Positions 18,038 to 26,923 of a DNA stretch of 64,000 nucleotides are shown piece by piece. Where the stretch lies: NCBI RefSeq assembly GCF_963668385.1, contig NZ_OY764327.1, positions 4,002,501 through 4,066,500 of the forward strand, read 5' to 3'. Source of the stretch: an uncultured Carboxylicivirga sp. (lineage in GTDB: Bacteria; Bacteroidota; Bacteroidia; Bacteroidales; Marinilabiliaceae). The stretch's first letter is position 1; each line of letters begins with the position of its first letter. The notes under the pieces were generated by a model, which had not been told where the DNA came from, ran no database searches, and saw only the letters and a list, made by a program, of their open reading frames with translations. Both the position numbers and the translations under genes were made by a program.

Positions 18038-18148
18038 GTTGAATTAATATTGTTGATTAGTTAATGAATTTAGATAATGTTGTTCTAACTCACAACAATT
18101 CAACGACTCAACAATTTAACAGTTAAACAATCAAACAATCAAACCATA
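18037..18148. repeat. Period-8 arrays, forward then inverted
   Basis: A loose forward part (TGTTGAAT, TGTTGATT, AGTTAATG) occupies 18037-18066. From 18093 the unit runs inverted: CAACAATT-CAACGACT-CAACAATT-TAACAGTT-AAACAATC-AAACAATC-AAACCATA to 18148. The inverted array crosses the stop codon of the epimerase gene (18139-18141). This is the longest and most regular array in the window. Confidence 0.75.
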
Positions 18149-19119
18149 TAATACTCCTTATACCAGCTAACAAACTTACTTAAGCCCTCATCTATTGATG
18201 TGTGCGGCTTGAAGTGAATTCTTTCTTCCAGATCAGTAATATCTGCATAAGTTCTATAAACATCACCTTTTTGCATGGGTAAGAATTCTTTGGGAGCTTC
18301 TTTACCAATGTGTTTTTCCAAAGTTGTAATGAAATCCATAAGTTTAACGGGTTTGTTATTTCCAATGTTAAACAAACGGTATGGTTTTTCTTTTTCTTCG
18401 TCTTTATCGAAAGGTAAGTCTATTAGTTTTTCAATGGCGGCTGTAATATCATCAATATACGTAAAGTCACGTTCCAAATCCCCATTGTTAAAAACTTGTA
18501 TTGTTTGATCTTTAAGAATCTTATTTGTAAAAGAAAAATAAGCCATGTCAGGACGTCCCCAAGGACCATACACGGTAAAGAAACGCAAACCTGTCATCGG
18601 TATTTTGTATAAGGCTGCATAACTGTGAGCCATCATTTCGTTGGCTTTTTTAGTTGCTGCATATAACGAAACGGGTTCATCAGTTCTATTACTTACACTA
18701 AAAGGAATTTCCTGGGTGTTTCCATAAACAGAACTGGACGAAGCATAAATTAAATGCTTAACTGGATTATTGCGACAAGCTTCCAGTATGTTTATAAAAC
18801 CAATTAGATTACTGTCTATGTATTTATATGGTTTATCAATACTGTATCTAACTCCTGCCTGAGCTGCCAGGTTAATAACAATGTCAAATTTTTCTTCAGA
18901 AAATAATTCATCTAAAGTGTCTTTTTCACAGATATTTACACTTCTGAATTTAAAATTAGGGAGATCTCTTAGTATTTTTAAGCGATCAAACTTTAGTTGT
19001 ACATCATAGTATTCGTTTAACGAATCTATACCAATGATATTGTAACCATTTTTTGCTAAAAGTTGAGATAGGTGAAAGCCAATAAAACCTGCTGCACCGG
19101 TGATAAGTATTTTATACAT
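18139..19119 (-). CDS. UDP-glucuronate 4-epimerase (CapI/LpsL type)
   Basis: This 326-aa extended SDR enzyme has GAAGFIG (8-14) for NAD binding and the catalytic pair Tyr153/Lys157 in YAATKK. AAQAGVRYSIDKPYKYIDSN and TVYGPWGRPDMAYFSFT are characteristic of CapI/LpsL UDP-glucuronate epimerases. The expected reaction is UDP-GlcA to UDP-GalA. The UDP-GlcA could come from the ugd gene at 51543-52853. It is the first intact pathway gene of the locus, so it lies nearest the putative promoter. A related activity on a UDP-HexNAcA made by the adjacent TviB homologue cannot be excluded. Confidence 0.85.
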   Translation of the reverse strand: MYKILITGAAGFIGFHLSQLLAKNGYNIIGIDSLNEYYDVQLKFDRLKILRDLPNFKFRSVNICEKDTLDELFSEEKFDIVINLAAQAGVRYSIDKPYKYIDSNLIGFINILEACRNNPVKHLIYASSSSVYGNTQEIPFSVSNRTDEPVSLYAATKKANEMMAHSYAALYKIPMTGLRFFTVYGPWGRPDMAYFSFTNKILKDQTIQVFNNGDLERDFTYIDDITAAIEKLIDLPFDKDEEKEKPYRLFNIGNNKPVKLMDFITTLEKHIGKEAPKEFLPMQKGDVYRTYADITDLEERIHFKPHTSIDEGLSKFVSWYKEYYMV

Positions 19120-19127
19120 TTAGTTAG

Positions 19128-19151
19128 TGTTTAGTTGTTTGAACGCTTCGC
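19128..19151. repeat. Short period-8 repeat array
   Basis: The + strand reads TGTTTAGT-TGTTTGAA-CGCTTCGC, starting eight bases upstream of the epimerase ATG. It is a degenerate member of the array family found upstream of the cysC and 270-aa genes. Confidence 0.45.
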
Positions 19152-19173
19152 TTTAGAAATTGGAAAAATAAAA

Positions 19174-19457
19174 TTATAGTTTAGATTTAACGCTGTTGAT
19201 GAGTCCATTTATCAATTTTTCTATTTCAGCTCCTTGATCCTCTAATTCTAGCAACTGAGATTCTGAAAGCCAATTTCTTTTACTATAAAGATTAAGAATT
19301 GAAATGGTTTCAAATAGTGATCCCTTGAATAATATAAGAACTGAATAAACTCTTTTTTTGAATTCCTACCATTTCCTTCAGTAATATTTTGAAATATAGA
19401 GCTAGAAGCTGATTCAATTTGCTTTATTAATCTGTAATGTTTAGAATTAGACTTCAA
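19174..19457 (-). pseudogene. Decayed four-helix-bundle protein gene
   Basis: The fragment begins without the family N-terminus and reads YRLIKQIESASSSIFQNITE, then GNGRNSKKEFIQFLYYSR, matching the second and third helices of the family. The frame then shifts near 19325. In the other frame the C-terminal helix continues as SLFETISILNLYSK and QLLELEDQGAEIEKLINGLI to a stop at 19174-19176. A single-base loss explains the break. The only start in the first frame is a TTG. It is a remnant of a second copy of the gene type at 17669-18037. Confidence 0.8.
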
Positions 19458-19901
19458 ATTTTCAAATAGTTAAATAATCGTATTGGCGTATCCTGATGAT
19501 CGTTGCCAAACGATTAAAGCTACTCATTTTATAATAATCCTAAATTCTAAAACGAAGTGTGCTAATTACTAATATTCCACAGCTTCGCCTCCTCAGTCAC
19601 AGGAGTGTGAGTTACGATGTTTCGTACGGTGAAAAAAGCCTATGGTTGCAAGTGGTGAAAAAGAATTTGGAGTACTTACCAAGTAAGCATTATAAGATAA
19701 ACCCACAATATCAACTATTGAAATGGCTATCTTATTGATTACCGGTTGTTAAATATGTATTCTCGTCCTTTTAATGCCCTTTTATAATTAGCTTCTATCA
19801 AAAAACATTCAAACAAAAGTATTAAAAAAATGCATATTATTTATTGTGGAATATCACATTTCACGGGGTATTATGCATATTCTATAAAACATATATTCAA
19901 A
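19458..19901. other. Intergenic leader region of the polysaccharide operon
   Basis: No gene is recognisable in these 444 bases. They contain a perfect 6-bp hairpin (ATCGTT-GCCA-AACGAT, 19499-19514). A short open + strand stretch of about 53 codons ends at 19738 and has no start or family I can name. A repeated ATGCATATT occurs near 19829 and 19874. A candidate minus-strand promoter lies at 19814-19821. The region separates the polysaccharide locus from the DUF3857 genes. Confidence 0.6.
19814..19821 (-). promoter_or_regulatory. Candidate -7 element for the polysaccharide operon
   Basis: On the minus strand the sequence is TACTTTTG, a match to the Bacteroidota -7 consensus TAnnTTTG. No good -33 TTTG is present at the expected distance. 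If used, transcription would start near 19807 and give a leader of almost 700 nt before the epimerase ATG. Confidence 0.35.
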
Positions 19902-21872
19902 CTATTTCATTGTCAGTTGTTCATCCTGTACTAATACAATTTTAGAATTCAGTATTTGTGTTACTTTATTCATGAATTCTTTTAAATCCTCATATTTAGA
20001 AGCTGGATAAGTTGATTGATTGAATTTATAGGATGCAAATATTTGTAGTTTATTTTTGTCAGTTTGTTGCGCCATAAAGCTAAGTTGTAAGTCACTTTTA
20101 TTATAGATTTTATTCTGTGGAAGAACATCAATTTTATAGCCTTCAGGAATTTCTATAATAGCATTGTATTGATATGCTTTTTTATTGACAATATCGATTG
20201 GTAGTGTTCTTTTGTTTTGTTTGAAAGGATTTGATTTTATTGGGAAATGAGCAAAAGGGTGTAGTATGATTTGATCTTCAATTACATCAATCTTCTGATT
20301 AAAATTAAAGCTAAATTTAAAGGGTTTGTTTTCATCCATTAAATTACTAACAACAATATCATCATCTTCATTAATGCCAATTTCTTTGTATTTATTTTTA
20401 AAGTTGTCAGCACTAGAATAAAAGTCACTTCTTTGATTCATTGCAATATATCCGGTTGACTGTTTTTCACATTTTCCCTGGATAGTAAGTTCTTCAGGAT
20501 TAATGGCGTATTTTAATGTTGTTTTTTCCAATGAAGGACTTGAAGTTTCGATATTTACCCAAGCTTCGTTATCTTTTTTAACTATAAATCCGATACCATT
20601 GATACATTTGCTGGGAATGAGTTGATTGGGACAGAAAGGATCTGTTGCATCAATCAAAAGGTATTGATTGTTTATCTTAACAACAGTTAAAACGTAGTTG
20701 AAAAAGTCGGAATAGGGGAAATCGTTGGTTACTTTGCCATGCTTACGAGTACTTATGATGACGGGTTCTGCATCAATATTATTTGCTTTTAAAATTCCAA
20801 GTGTTAATAGGTTAATGTTAGCTATGTTACCTGTTAAGCTTTTCTGAAATTCTTTAAAGTCCTTTTGAGCGTACTTACCATTGTAATAGTTCCATTTATA
20901 GGTGCTTTTAACCATATTAATAATGGCATTAAGCCGTTCATCTTCTGGCATAGCTGCATATTGACTTGCATTCTTTTCTGCCCATTTTGTGGCTTTTTTG
21001 ATGTACTTACCAAAATCTTCATATTCTAACAGATCGTTGGCTAGTTTGGGCCATGTATCCATAAATCTTTGTTTGTATCCAGTAGGATGAGTTATTTCAA
21101 CGAGCTGAAAGTCAATTTTTATTACATAATCGTTTCGTGAGGTAATGTAGCTTTCATCCATAAAAGAAGGAACATTATTTAAACCAAATTCATAGATCAT
21201 ATCGTGGAATTTAATTCCAGCAAAAGAACGATCAGAGCTTTGTTTTTCATAGCTTTTGAAAAGATCTGTTTTTGAAGTTCCTTGTAATCGGTAACGGTAG
21301 GAGTAGAATGGAATCATTGCAGCTGTATACTGACTGTATATGGTTGGTATATCATTCTGAAATTCCCAATCCCGGAAATGTACATGAAAAGGAGATTCAA
21401 TAGTGTAGGTAAATTCAATGATTGAACTATCCTTTACCTGCGGCATTGCAAACTTTTTTTGATATAGATATTCGCTTACTTTTTCTTCGTATATCTGTGA
21501 TATGTCTAATGGTGTTTGTTGTAATCCTCCTTCAACCCAATTATAAGTATACCCTTTAATGTTAGTTGCTTTTTCTCTTCGGGTATCTGAAAGGTGCAAT
21601 GGAATTATTATTTCAGCCTGATCGTAACCACCTTCGTTAAATATTTTGATGCGGGTGTGACGTTTAAACTGGATATAAAATCCACCATCGGAAGCATGAA
21701 GAAATCTTGAATCACCATAATCGAATATGACAACGGCTGGAGCCTCTTTTTCAAAAGAGCATTCTTTTAATTTAAGGTCATTGGGACTTAAGTGTCCAAA
21801 TTCCGGTCTTTTGTTTTGAGCAAATATTTGTGTTGAAAGAATAAGTAAGAAAATAACTATGCACTTTTTCAT
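19902..21872 (-). CDS. Secreted DUF3857/transglutaminase-like protein lacking the catalytic Cys and His
   Basis: I start this 656-aa protein at the ATG at 21872 because MKKCIVIFLLILSTQIFAQ is a signal peptide. A longer frame would overlap the upstream gene. An N-terminal DUF3857 beta domain is followed by a transglutaminase-like domain. Where the partner protein has YGDCKALS this one has TGNIANIN (Ile at about 350). Where the partner has FNHVILVV it has FNYVLTVV (Tyr at about 393). The acidic residue in IDATDP is kept. It is probably periplasmic or surface-exposed and non-catalytic. It follows the paralogue by 10 bp. Confidence 0.85.
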   Translation of the reverse strand: MKKCIVIFLLILSTQIFAQNKRPEFGHLSPNDLKLKECSFEKEAPAVVIFDYGDSRFLHASDGGFYIQFKRHTRIKIFNEGGYDQAEIIIPLHLSDTRREKATNIKGYTYNWVEGGLQQTPLDISQIYEEKVSEYLYQKKFAMPQVKDSSIIEFTYTIESPFHVHFRDWEFQNDIPTIYSQYTAAMIPFYSYRYRLQGTSKTDLFKSYEKQSSDRSFAGIKFHDMIYEFGLNNVPSFMDESYITSRNDYVIKIDFQLVEITHPTGYKQRFMDTWPKLANDLLEYEDFGKYIKKATKWAEKNASQYAAMPEDERLNAIINMVKSTYKWNYYNGKYAQKDFKEFQKSLTGNIANINLLTLGILKANNIDAEPVIISTRKHGKVTNDFPYSDFFNYVLTVVKINNQYLLIDATDPFCPNQLIPSKCINGIGFIVKKDNEAWVNIETSSPSLEKTTLKYAINPEELTIQGKCEKQSTGYIAMNQRSDFYSSADNFKNKYKEIGINEDDDIVVSNLMDENKPFKFSFNFNQKIDVIEDQIILHPFAHFPIKSNPFKQNKRTLPIDIVNKKAYQYNAIIEIPEGYKIDVLPQNKIYNKSDLQLSFMAQQTDKNKLQIFASYKFNQSTYPASKYEDLKEFMNKVTQILNSKIVLVQDEQLTMK

Positions 21873-21882
21873 GTTGGGTAGA

Positions 21883-23727
21883 TTATTTATAGGAGATAAG
21901 TATTTTTTGATTTTCTGTTTGATTAATGTCCTGAATAAAGTCATAAAAACTGTTGTAATCAGTAACGGGGTATGTACCTCTGTTGATGATTATGGTGCGA
22001 ATTACTTTTAAAGTTGAATCGTTTTGCTCAACAGTTTTTTTGTAGATGCCAAATGATGAATCAAATTGAAGATTGCGACAACCTTTGATATCCTTAATTT
22101 TTTTATTAAAGTGGTAAATAATGGTATCTGTTTGTGCAATAGGTTTATAAATAGCAATTGGTTGTATGCGTTTTTGTGGTTTTTCTAACTTAAAAGAAAA
22201 TTGATTTAATGGGTGTATAATAGTTCTATCACCTATTTCTTCAGTAAGATATGGAGTTTCAGCCTTAAAGTTAAGAAGTAAGTAGCTGGAATCACGATGA
22301 ATTATTTCATTGTTTATTTCTTTGAAAGTAAGTCTCGACATGAAGTTAATTCTATTAAGTAAAGTACTTTGTTTATCTTTAGGTATATTCTTTCCAAAAC
22401 TTCTGAAATATTCGAAATTATATCCTCTTTGTATTGATTTTGTACTTATTAATGAATTCTGCCCTGAGTTTATTTTAACTAATGTTGAATAAATATTATG
22501 GCAATCATCAGCAGAAAGAGCAGGAGTATCTATCAATTTACTATTGCTATTAACAATAAGAGCCTTTCTTCCTTGGGTGTGTGTGCCTAAGTAATTGAAA
22601 GGAGCAATTGAACTTGTGCATTCGAGCCAGATAGTATCACGATCTTGAGGAACTACTAGGATTACATGATTAAATTGTTGTGATGGGTATTCTTCTAATA
22701 CCTTGAAGGGTTTTAAGCCTGCATAAATAACAGTATAATACGATGGTATACCTGCTTCATTCAGTAAGGCTTGCATATAATTACTTAAGGCTTTGCAATC
22801 TCCATATTTATTTATACATACGTATTCGGCTGGATATGTTTGTAATCCGCCTAAATCTAATGATACATTTATATATCTTGTATTGTCCTGGAGATAATGA
22901 TAAAGTACCTTTATTTTGTCATGTTTATTTGTTATTGTGTCTGTTAACTGATGAACCGTGGCCTTTTCTTCTTGAGTAAGTTCATTCATGTTTAGATTTA
23001 GTTTATATAACCAGTTTCCAAAAGTACTCCAGCTATCAGTTGTACCTTTAATTCCGTAGTTAAAAGCTGTAGGTATTATCTCAACTCGTGGTGTCCAGGT
23101 GTAACCTGAAGGTGCATATTTTTCACTTTCTGGTTTAGACGGATGATTAACCTTCCAAATATATGTAGTTAATTCATTTATTGGATCAGTTTTTGCGAAT
23201 GTAGTATCAATACCTTTTTCAATTGTTCTGTATAGGTAATTGTTCGGTAGTGTGGCACTAAGAGTGGCTTCTTCAATGGGACAATTAAATTTATTACAAG
23301 GTAACCAGTTGATTAAATGTATGTAATTGGTTAATTCGGTTGAGTAAGAGTATTTGAATAAATGAGGATATTGATTGTAAATTAACGAAAATGATGTGTA
23401 TTGACCATCGGAATGAAAGGTACTGTAAGATGATGCAGATGTATGTTTTAAGTCTTTTTTCTTTAGTCTTTTGATAATGTTACCATTTAAATCTTCGATG
23501 CTTGCATTTAGGTCTTTCAACTGATTTTTTGAATAAATTTCCACTTCGGCATAGTTAGTTCCCTTTGTTGTATTGATTTGAATCTCTATATCGGTATGTT
23601 GAATTAACTTATTGCCATTGAAATAGATGTGAGTATTATATTTTTTCACAACTGCATGTTGCAATTGAGCATAGCAAAGAAAGGTTGAGGAAAAAAATAC
23701 AAATAATGCGGCAATGAATTTTGGCAT
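21883..23727 (-). CDS. Secreted DUF3857/transglutaminase-like protein with intact triad
   Basis: This 614-aa protein has an N-terminal signal peptide (FIAALFVFFSSTFLCYAQ), then the DUF3857 beta-sandwich domain, then a transglutaminase-like core. Cys311 in KYGDCKALSNYMQALL, His354 in FNHVILVV and Glu369 in IWLECTSS fit the triad. DUF3857 proteins are common in Bacteroidota and have no established substrate. Protease- or peptide-crosslinking-like roles are only suggested by fold. It is the upstream member of a two-gene unit with a paralogue that lacks the catalytic residues. Confidence 0.86.
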   Translation of the reverse strand: MPKFIAALFVFFSSTFLCYAQLQHAVVKKYNTHIYFNGNKLIQHTDIEIQINTTKGTNYAEVEIYSKNQLKDLNASIEDLNGNIIKRLKKKDLKHTSASSYSTFHSDGQYTSFSLIYNQYPHLFKYSYSTELTNYIHLINWLPCNKFNCPIEEATLSATLPNNYLYRTIEKGIDTTFAKTDPINELTTYIWKVNHPSKPESEKYAPSGYTWTPRVEIIPTAFNYGIKGTTDSWSTFGNWLYKLNLNMNELTQEEKATVHQLTDTITNKHDKIKVLYHYLQDNTRYINVSLDLGGLQTYPAEYVCINKYGDCKALSNYMQALLNEAGIPSYYTVIYAGLKPFKVLEEYPSQQFNHVILVVPQDRDTIWLECTSSIAPFNYLGTHTQGRKALIVNSNSKLIDTPALSADDCHNIYSTLVKINSGQNSLISTKSIQRGYNFEYFRSFGKNIPKDKQSTLLNRINFMSRLTFKEINNEIIHRDSSYLLLNFKAETPYLTEEIGDRTIIHPLNQFSFKLEKPQKRIQPIAIYKPIAQTDTIIYHFNKKIKDIKGCRNLQFDSSFGIYKKTVEQNDSTLKVIRTIIINRGTYPVTDYNSFYDFIQDINQTENQKILISYK

Positions 23728-23910
23728 TTTTTTATTTTGAAGATATTATATTTTTAGAACAATACAAGAATATAATCTATTATCGTTTAATTAGGTTTTA
23801 GGTAATTATTTGGAAATCAATATTGTCATAGTGATTGATCGGATGGTTTTGATTATAGGTATAAAAACAACTAATTTTATAGAATGGAAAACAAAAAAGG
23901 AAAGAAAACA

Positions 23911-24675
23911 ATGAAAAAATTATTGATTTTAATGATGGCTGTTGGGTTATTTGCTTGCAGCGAATCAACAAAAGATGCTAAGCTAAAATTCTTCTTAACA
24001 GATGCTCCTGCTGATTACGACGAGGTTTTAATCGATATTCAGGATGTTAAAATTAATGTATCACCTGAAGATGATGAGAGAGGATGGCGATCGTTGAATG
24101 ATGTAAATGCAGGTATTTACAATTTGTTAGATTTTACTAACGGATTAGATACTCTTTTAGGTGAACATGTTATGCCTGCAGGTAAGATTTCTCAAATCAG
24201 ATTAGTGCTTGGTGATGAAAATAAAGTAAAAATTGGAGATGAGTACTTCGATTTAGATACTCCTTCAGCTCAGTCATCAGGTTTGAAGCTAAATGTGCAT
24301 GCTGTTTTGGAAGAAGGAATCACTTACCGTATGTGGTTAGATTTTGATGCAGGTCGTTCAATTGTGGAAAAAGGAAATGGTGGATATGCTCTTAAACCTG
24401 TTATCCGTACTTTTACAGAAGCTACAAGTGGAGCCATTAAAGGGAATGTAACACCAGTAGAAGCAAAGCCTTATGTTATGGCAATTACAGCATCGCAAGA
24501 TACATTTGGTACAAAAGCAGATACAATTAGTGGTGAGTTTTTGATAAGAGGATTGGATGAAGGAACTTATACGGTTGTGTTGCAACCTAAAGATGATTAT
24601 AAAGAAATAATAAAACCAGATGTTGAGGTGGATTTAGGTGTGGTAACAGATTTAAAAACAATTTCTTTTGAATAA
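23911..24675 (+). CDS. DUF4382 domain lipoprotein
   Basis: I choose the ATG at 23911 because MKKLLILMMAVGLFACSES is a clear lipoprotein signal with the lipobox Cys after LFA. An in-frame ATG at 23884 would only add nine charged residues. The mature part begins with KLKFFLTDAPADYDEVLIDI, the diagnostic DUF4382 start, followed by a beta-rich region to about residue 140. About 90 residues of carboxypeptidase-regulatory-like beta sandwich follow (SGAIKGNVTPVEAKPYVMAI). It is probably anchored in a membrane facing the periplasm or surface. Function is unknown. Confidence 0.85.
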   Translation: MKKLLILMMAVGLFACSESTKDAKLKFFLTDAPADYDEVLIDIQDVKINVSPEDDERGWRSLNDVNAGIYNLLDFTNGLDTLLGEHVMPAGKISQIRLVLGDENKVKIGDEYFDLDTPSAQSSGLKLNVHAVLEEGITYRMWLDFDAGRSIVEKGNGGYALKPVIRTFTEATSGAIKGNVTPVEAKPYVMAITASQDTFGTKADTISGEFLIRGLDEGTYTVVLQPKDDYKEIIKPDVEVDLGVVTDLKTISFE

Positions 24676-24687
24676 TAGATATAAATG

Positions 24688-24713
24688 AAGAGAGGCATCT
24701 GCCTCTCTTTTTT
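24688..24713. terminator. Bidirectional rho-independent terminator
   Basis: A 10-bp arm AAGAGAGGCA (24688-24697) pairs with TGCCTCTCTT (24700-24709) and is followed by T residues. It lies between the converging DUF4382 and DUF2807 genes and can serve both. Confidence 0.85.
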
Positions 24714-24714
24714 G

Positions 24715-25407
24715 TTATCGTTGGTTTACATCACCTGCTACTGATTCGGAAATATTTTTAATGGAAGGGTTGCCATAATAATTAATGTCACCGGCACCAG
24801 ATGCTTTAGCAGTTAATTCTTTTTCGGCCCAAACACTAACATCCGCTCCACCCGATGCGTTAACATCAACAATTTGAGCTTTTAATCCGTGAGCATTGAT
24901 ATCAGCACCGCCACTGGCTGTAGCTATTAGTTTATCGGTTTTACCTTTTATCTTAATATCAGAACCTCCTGAAGATTTTATATTAATTTCATTTGTGTTT
25001 GCATCAATATATGCATCGGCTCCACCTGAGGTTGTAATTTTTAATCTTTCAGCATTGATGGTGTTTTGACAGTACACATCAGAACCTCCACTGGCAGTAA
25101 TTTCTTGCAGTTGCGTTACGGTTAAATAAACTTTAGGAGTGTGGTTGAAGCCCCAATTATAATTCCGCTTGTTGTATATTTTTAGAGTATTGTTGCTAAC
25201 TTCGGTAATGATTTTATGAATTTCTCCTTTTACGCTTTCTACTGTTAGGTTTAATTCATCACCTTGAGTGATATAAAGATTAATGCCTGAACTTACTTCT
25301 ATTTTAGAGAAACTTGAAACTGTGCGTTGCTCTTTTTCCTGGGCTTTGGTTGAAAAGATTGCTAACAAAAGCAGGGTGGAGGCTAATAAGATTGACTTGG
25401 TCTTCAT
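24715..25407 (-). CDS. DUF2807 (head-GIN type) secreted protein
   Basis: The start at 25407 gives MKTKSILLASTLLLLAIFSTKAQ, a good signal peptide. A longer frame reaching 25482 would add 25 residues before it. The 230-aa product has the DUF2807 opening (VSSFSKIEVSSGINLYITQG). A right-handed beta-helix-like series of Gly-Gly-Ala/Ser-Asp turns follows (ITASGGSDVYCQN, ITTSGGADAYIDA, IKSSGGSDIKIKG, ATASGGADINAHG). The family occurs as cell-surface or periplasmic proteins of Bacteroidota with no known activity. It has its own transcription unit. Confidence 0.88.
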   Translation of the reverse strand: MKTKSILLASTLLLLAIFSTKAQEKEQRTVSSFSKIEVSSGINLYITQGDELNLTVESVKGEIHKIITEVSNNTLKIYNKRNYNWGFNHTPKVYLTVTQLQEITASGGSDVYCQNTINAERLKITTSGGADAYIDANTNEINIKSSGGSDIKIKGKTDKLIATASGGADINAHGLKAQIVDVNASGGADVSVWAEKELTAKASGAGDINYYGNPSIKNISESVAGDVNQR

Positions 25408-25500
25408 TCTGTTAAAATTTTGTTTTATATATGACGCCATCATTGATGAGAAAGTTACACATGTATGGTAAATCTTCCTCAAGACAAGTTATGAAGAATT

Positions 25501-26862
25501 TTATTGTATTGATTTAATTTGAGAAAAGTATTTAACCGTAGCTCTTTTTACATGTGGTGCTAAAATAAGTGCTGCAATCATATTTGGGAAAGCCATTAGT
25601 GCATAAGCTGAATCGATAAACGCAACAACAATATCAATGGAAACAACAGCTGCAATAACGGCACTTACAACACTAAATGCATTGTAAATATTTTTTGATT
25701 TTGATCCAAAAAGGTATGCGGAGCATTTATTGCCATAATATGGAAATGTAATTAATGTTGATAAAGCGAAGAAAATGACGCACATAATTAAAAGATAGGG
25801 GCCGTAGGTTGGAATTGCTTTGTCGAAGGCCATTGCTGTTAGTGTAATGCCATTAACATCGGAGGTTTGCCATACGTCTGTAACTAATATAGCAAGTGCT
25901 GTCATGGTACAAACAATTAAAGTATCAACTATTGGACCAAGCATAGCAACCAATCCTTCACGCACTGGTTCGTTGGTTTTAGCAGCTCCGTGAGCCAAAG
26001 GTGCTGTTCCAATTCCTGCTTCATTTGAAAAGGCGGCCCTTTTAACACCTGTAATTATAATGGTTCCCAAAGCTCCTCCAAGCATTGCATCGGCAGTAAA
26101 AGCATCAGTAAAAATCATAGAAATGGCTTGCCATAACCTGTCGGGGTGTGAGAAGATGATGTATAGAACTACACCTATATATATAATAACCATTAATGGA
26201 ACCATCCGAGAAGTGACATTTCCAATACGTTTTATCCCTCCAAAAATTACAATAGACATAAAGAAAGCTATCACTAAACCAGTCATTAAGTCCGAAAAAT
26301 GTCCTGTTTCGATTCCGTTGGGCTGAAGAACAACATCACGAAAAACCTGTGTTAACTGATTGCTCTGGAATACTGGAAATACGGCGAACATTGCTGTTAC
26401 AGCGAAAAATACAGCCATAGGTTTCCACTTTTGTCCTAATCCTTCTGTGATGATGTACATGGGACCTCCCTGAATTTCTCCTCTATCGTCTTTGCCACGA
26501 AACATTACTGCTAATGTATTGGTAAAGTATTTTGTTGAGATGCCAAATATGGCGCTAACCCACATCCAGAATATAGCTCCCGGACCACCTTGCGAAATGG
26601 CAACGGCCACTCCACTTATATTGCCCATTCCTACCGTTGCAGCTAAAGCTGTTGACAAGGCCTGAAAGTGGTTGATTTGGCCAGCTTCGTTCGGGTCATC
26701 ATATTTACCTCTTAAGATATCAATGGCATGACCAATATGACGGAATGGAATTAATTTACTGTATAGGGTGAAGAAGAAGCCACCTCCAATCAATAAAATT
26801 AAAAGAGGCGTACCCCAAAGAAAATCACTAAAATCAACGATGGTTTGTTCAAAAGTTTTCAT
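25501..26862 (-). CDS. Sodium:alanine symporter family (AGCS) transporter
   Basis: This 453-aa inner-membrane protein has about ten hydrophobic spans and the AGCS marks. These are GGGFFFTLYSKLIPFRHIG near the N-terminus, ALAATVGMGNISGVAVAISQ with the substrate and Na+ site, GGPGAIFWMWVSA and SNEAGIGTAPLAHGAAKTNEP. Members import alanine or glycine with Na+. The length fits the family, with no extra domain. It is a single-gene unit facing away from the fumarase gene. Substrate is by family only. Confidence 0.92.
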   Translation of the reverse strand: MKTFEQTIVDFSDFLWGTPLLILLIGGGFFFTLYSKLIPFRHIGHAIDILRGKYDDPNEAGQINHFQALSTALAATVGMGNISGVAVAISQGGPGAIFWMWVSAIFGISTKYFTNTLAVMFRGKDDRGEIQGGPMYIITEGLGQKWKPMAVFFAVTAMFAVFPVFQSNQLTQVFRDVVLQPNGIETGHFSDLMTGLVIAFFMSIVIFGGIKRIGNVTSRMVPLMVIIYIGVVLYIIFSHPDRLWQAISMIFTDAFTADAMLGGALGTIIITGVKRAAFSNEAGIGTAPLAHGAAKTNEPVREGLVAMLGPIVDTLIVCTMTALAILVTDVWQTSDVNGITLTAMAFDKAIPTYGPYLLIMCVIFFALSTLITFPYYGNKCSAYLFGSKSKNIYNAFSVVSAVIAAVVSIDIVVAFIDSAYALMAFPNMIAALILAPHVKRATVKYFSQIKSIQ

Positions 26863-26923
26863 TTTTGCAAGGTAATTATTCCTATTTGTTCTGCAAATAT
26901 TTCAATTAAGAAGCCAATTATCT

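Noticed and set aside
19560-19740. An open + strand stretch that might be a transposase or other gene remnant.
   Set aside because: About 53 codons with no start, no motif and no flanking inverted repeats. I cannot name a family.
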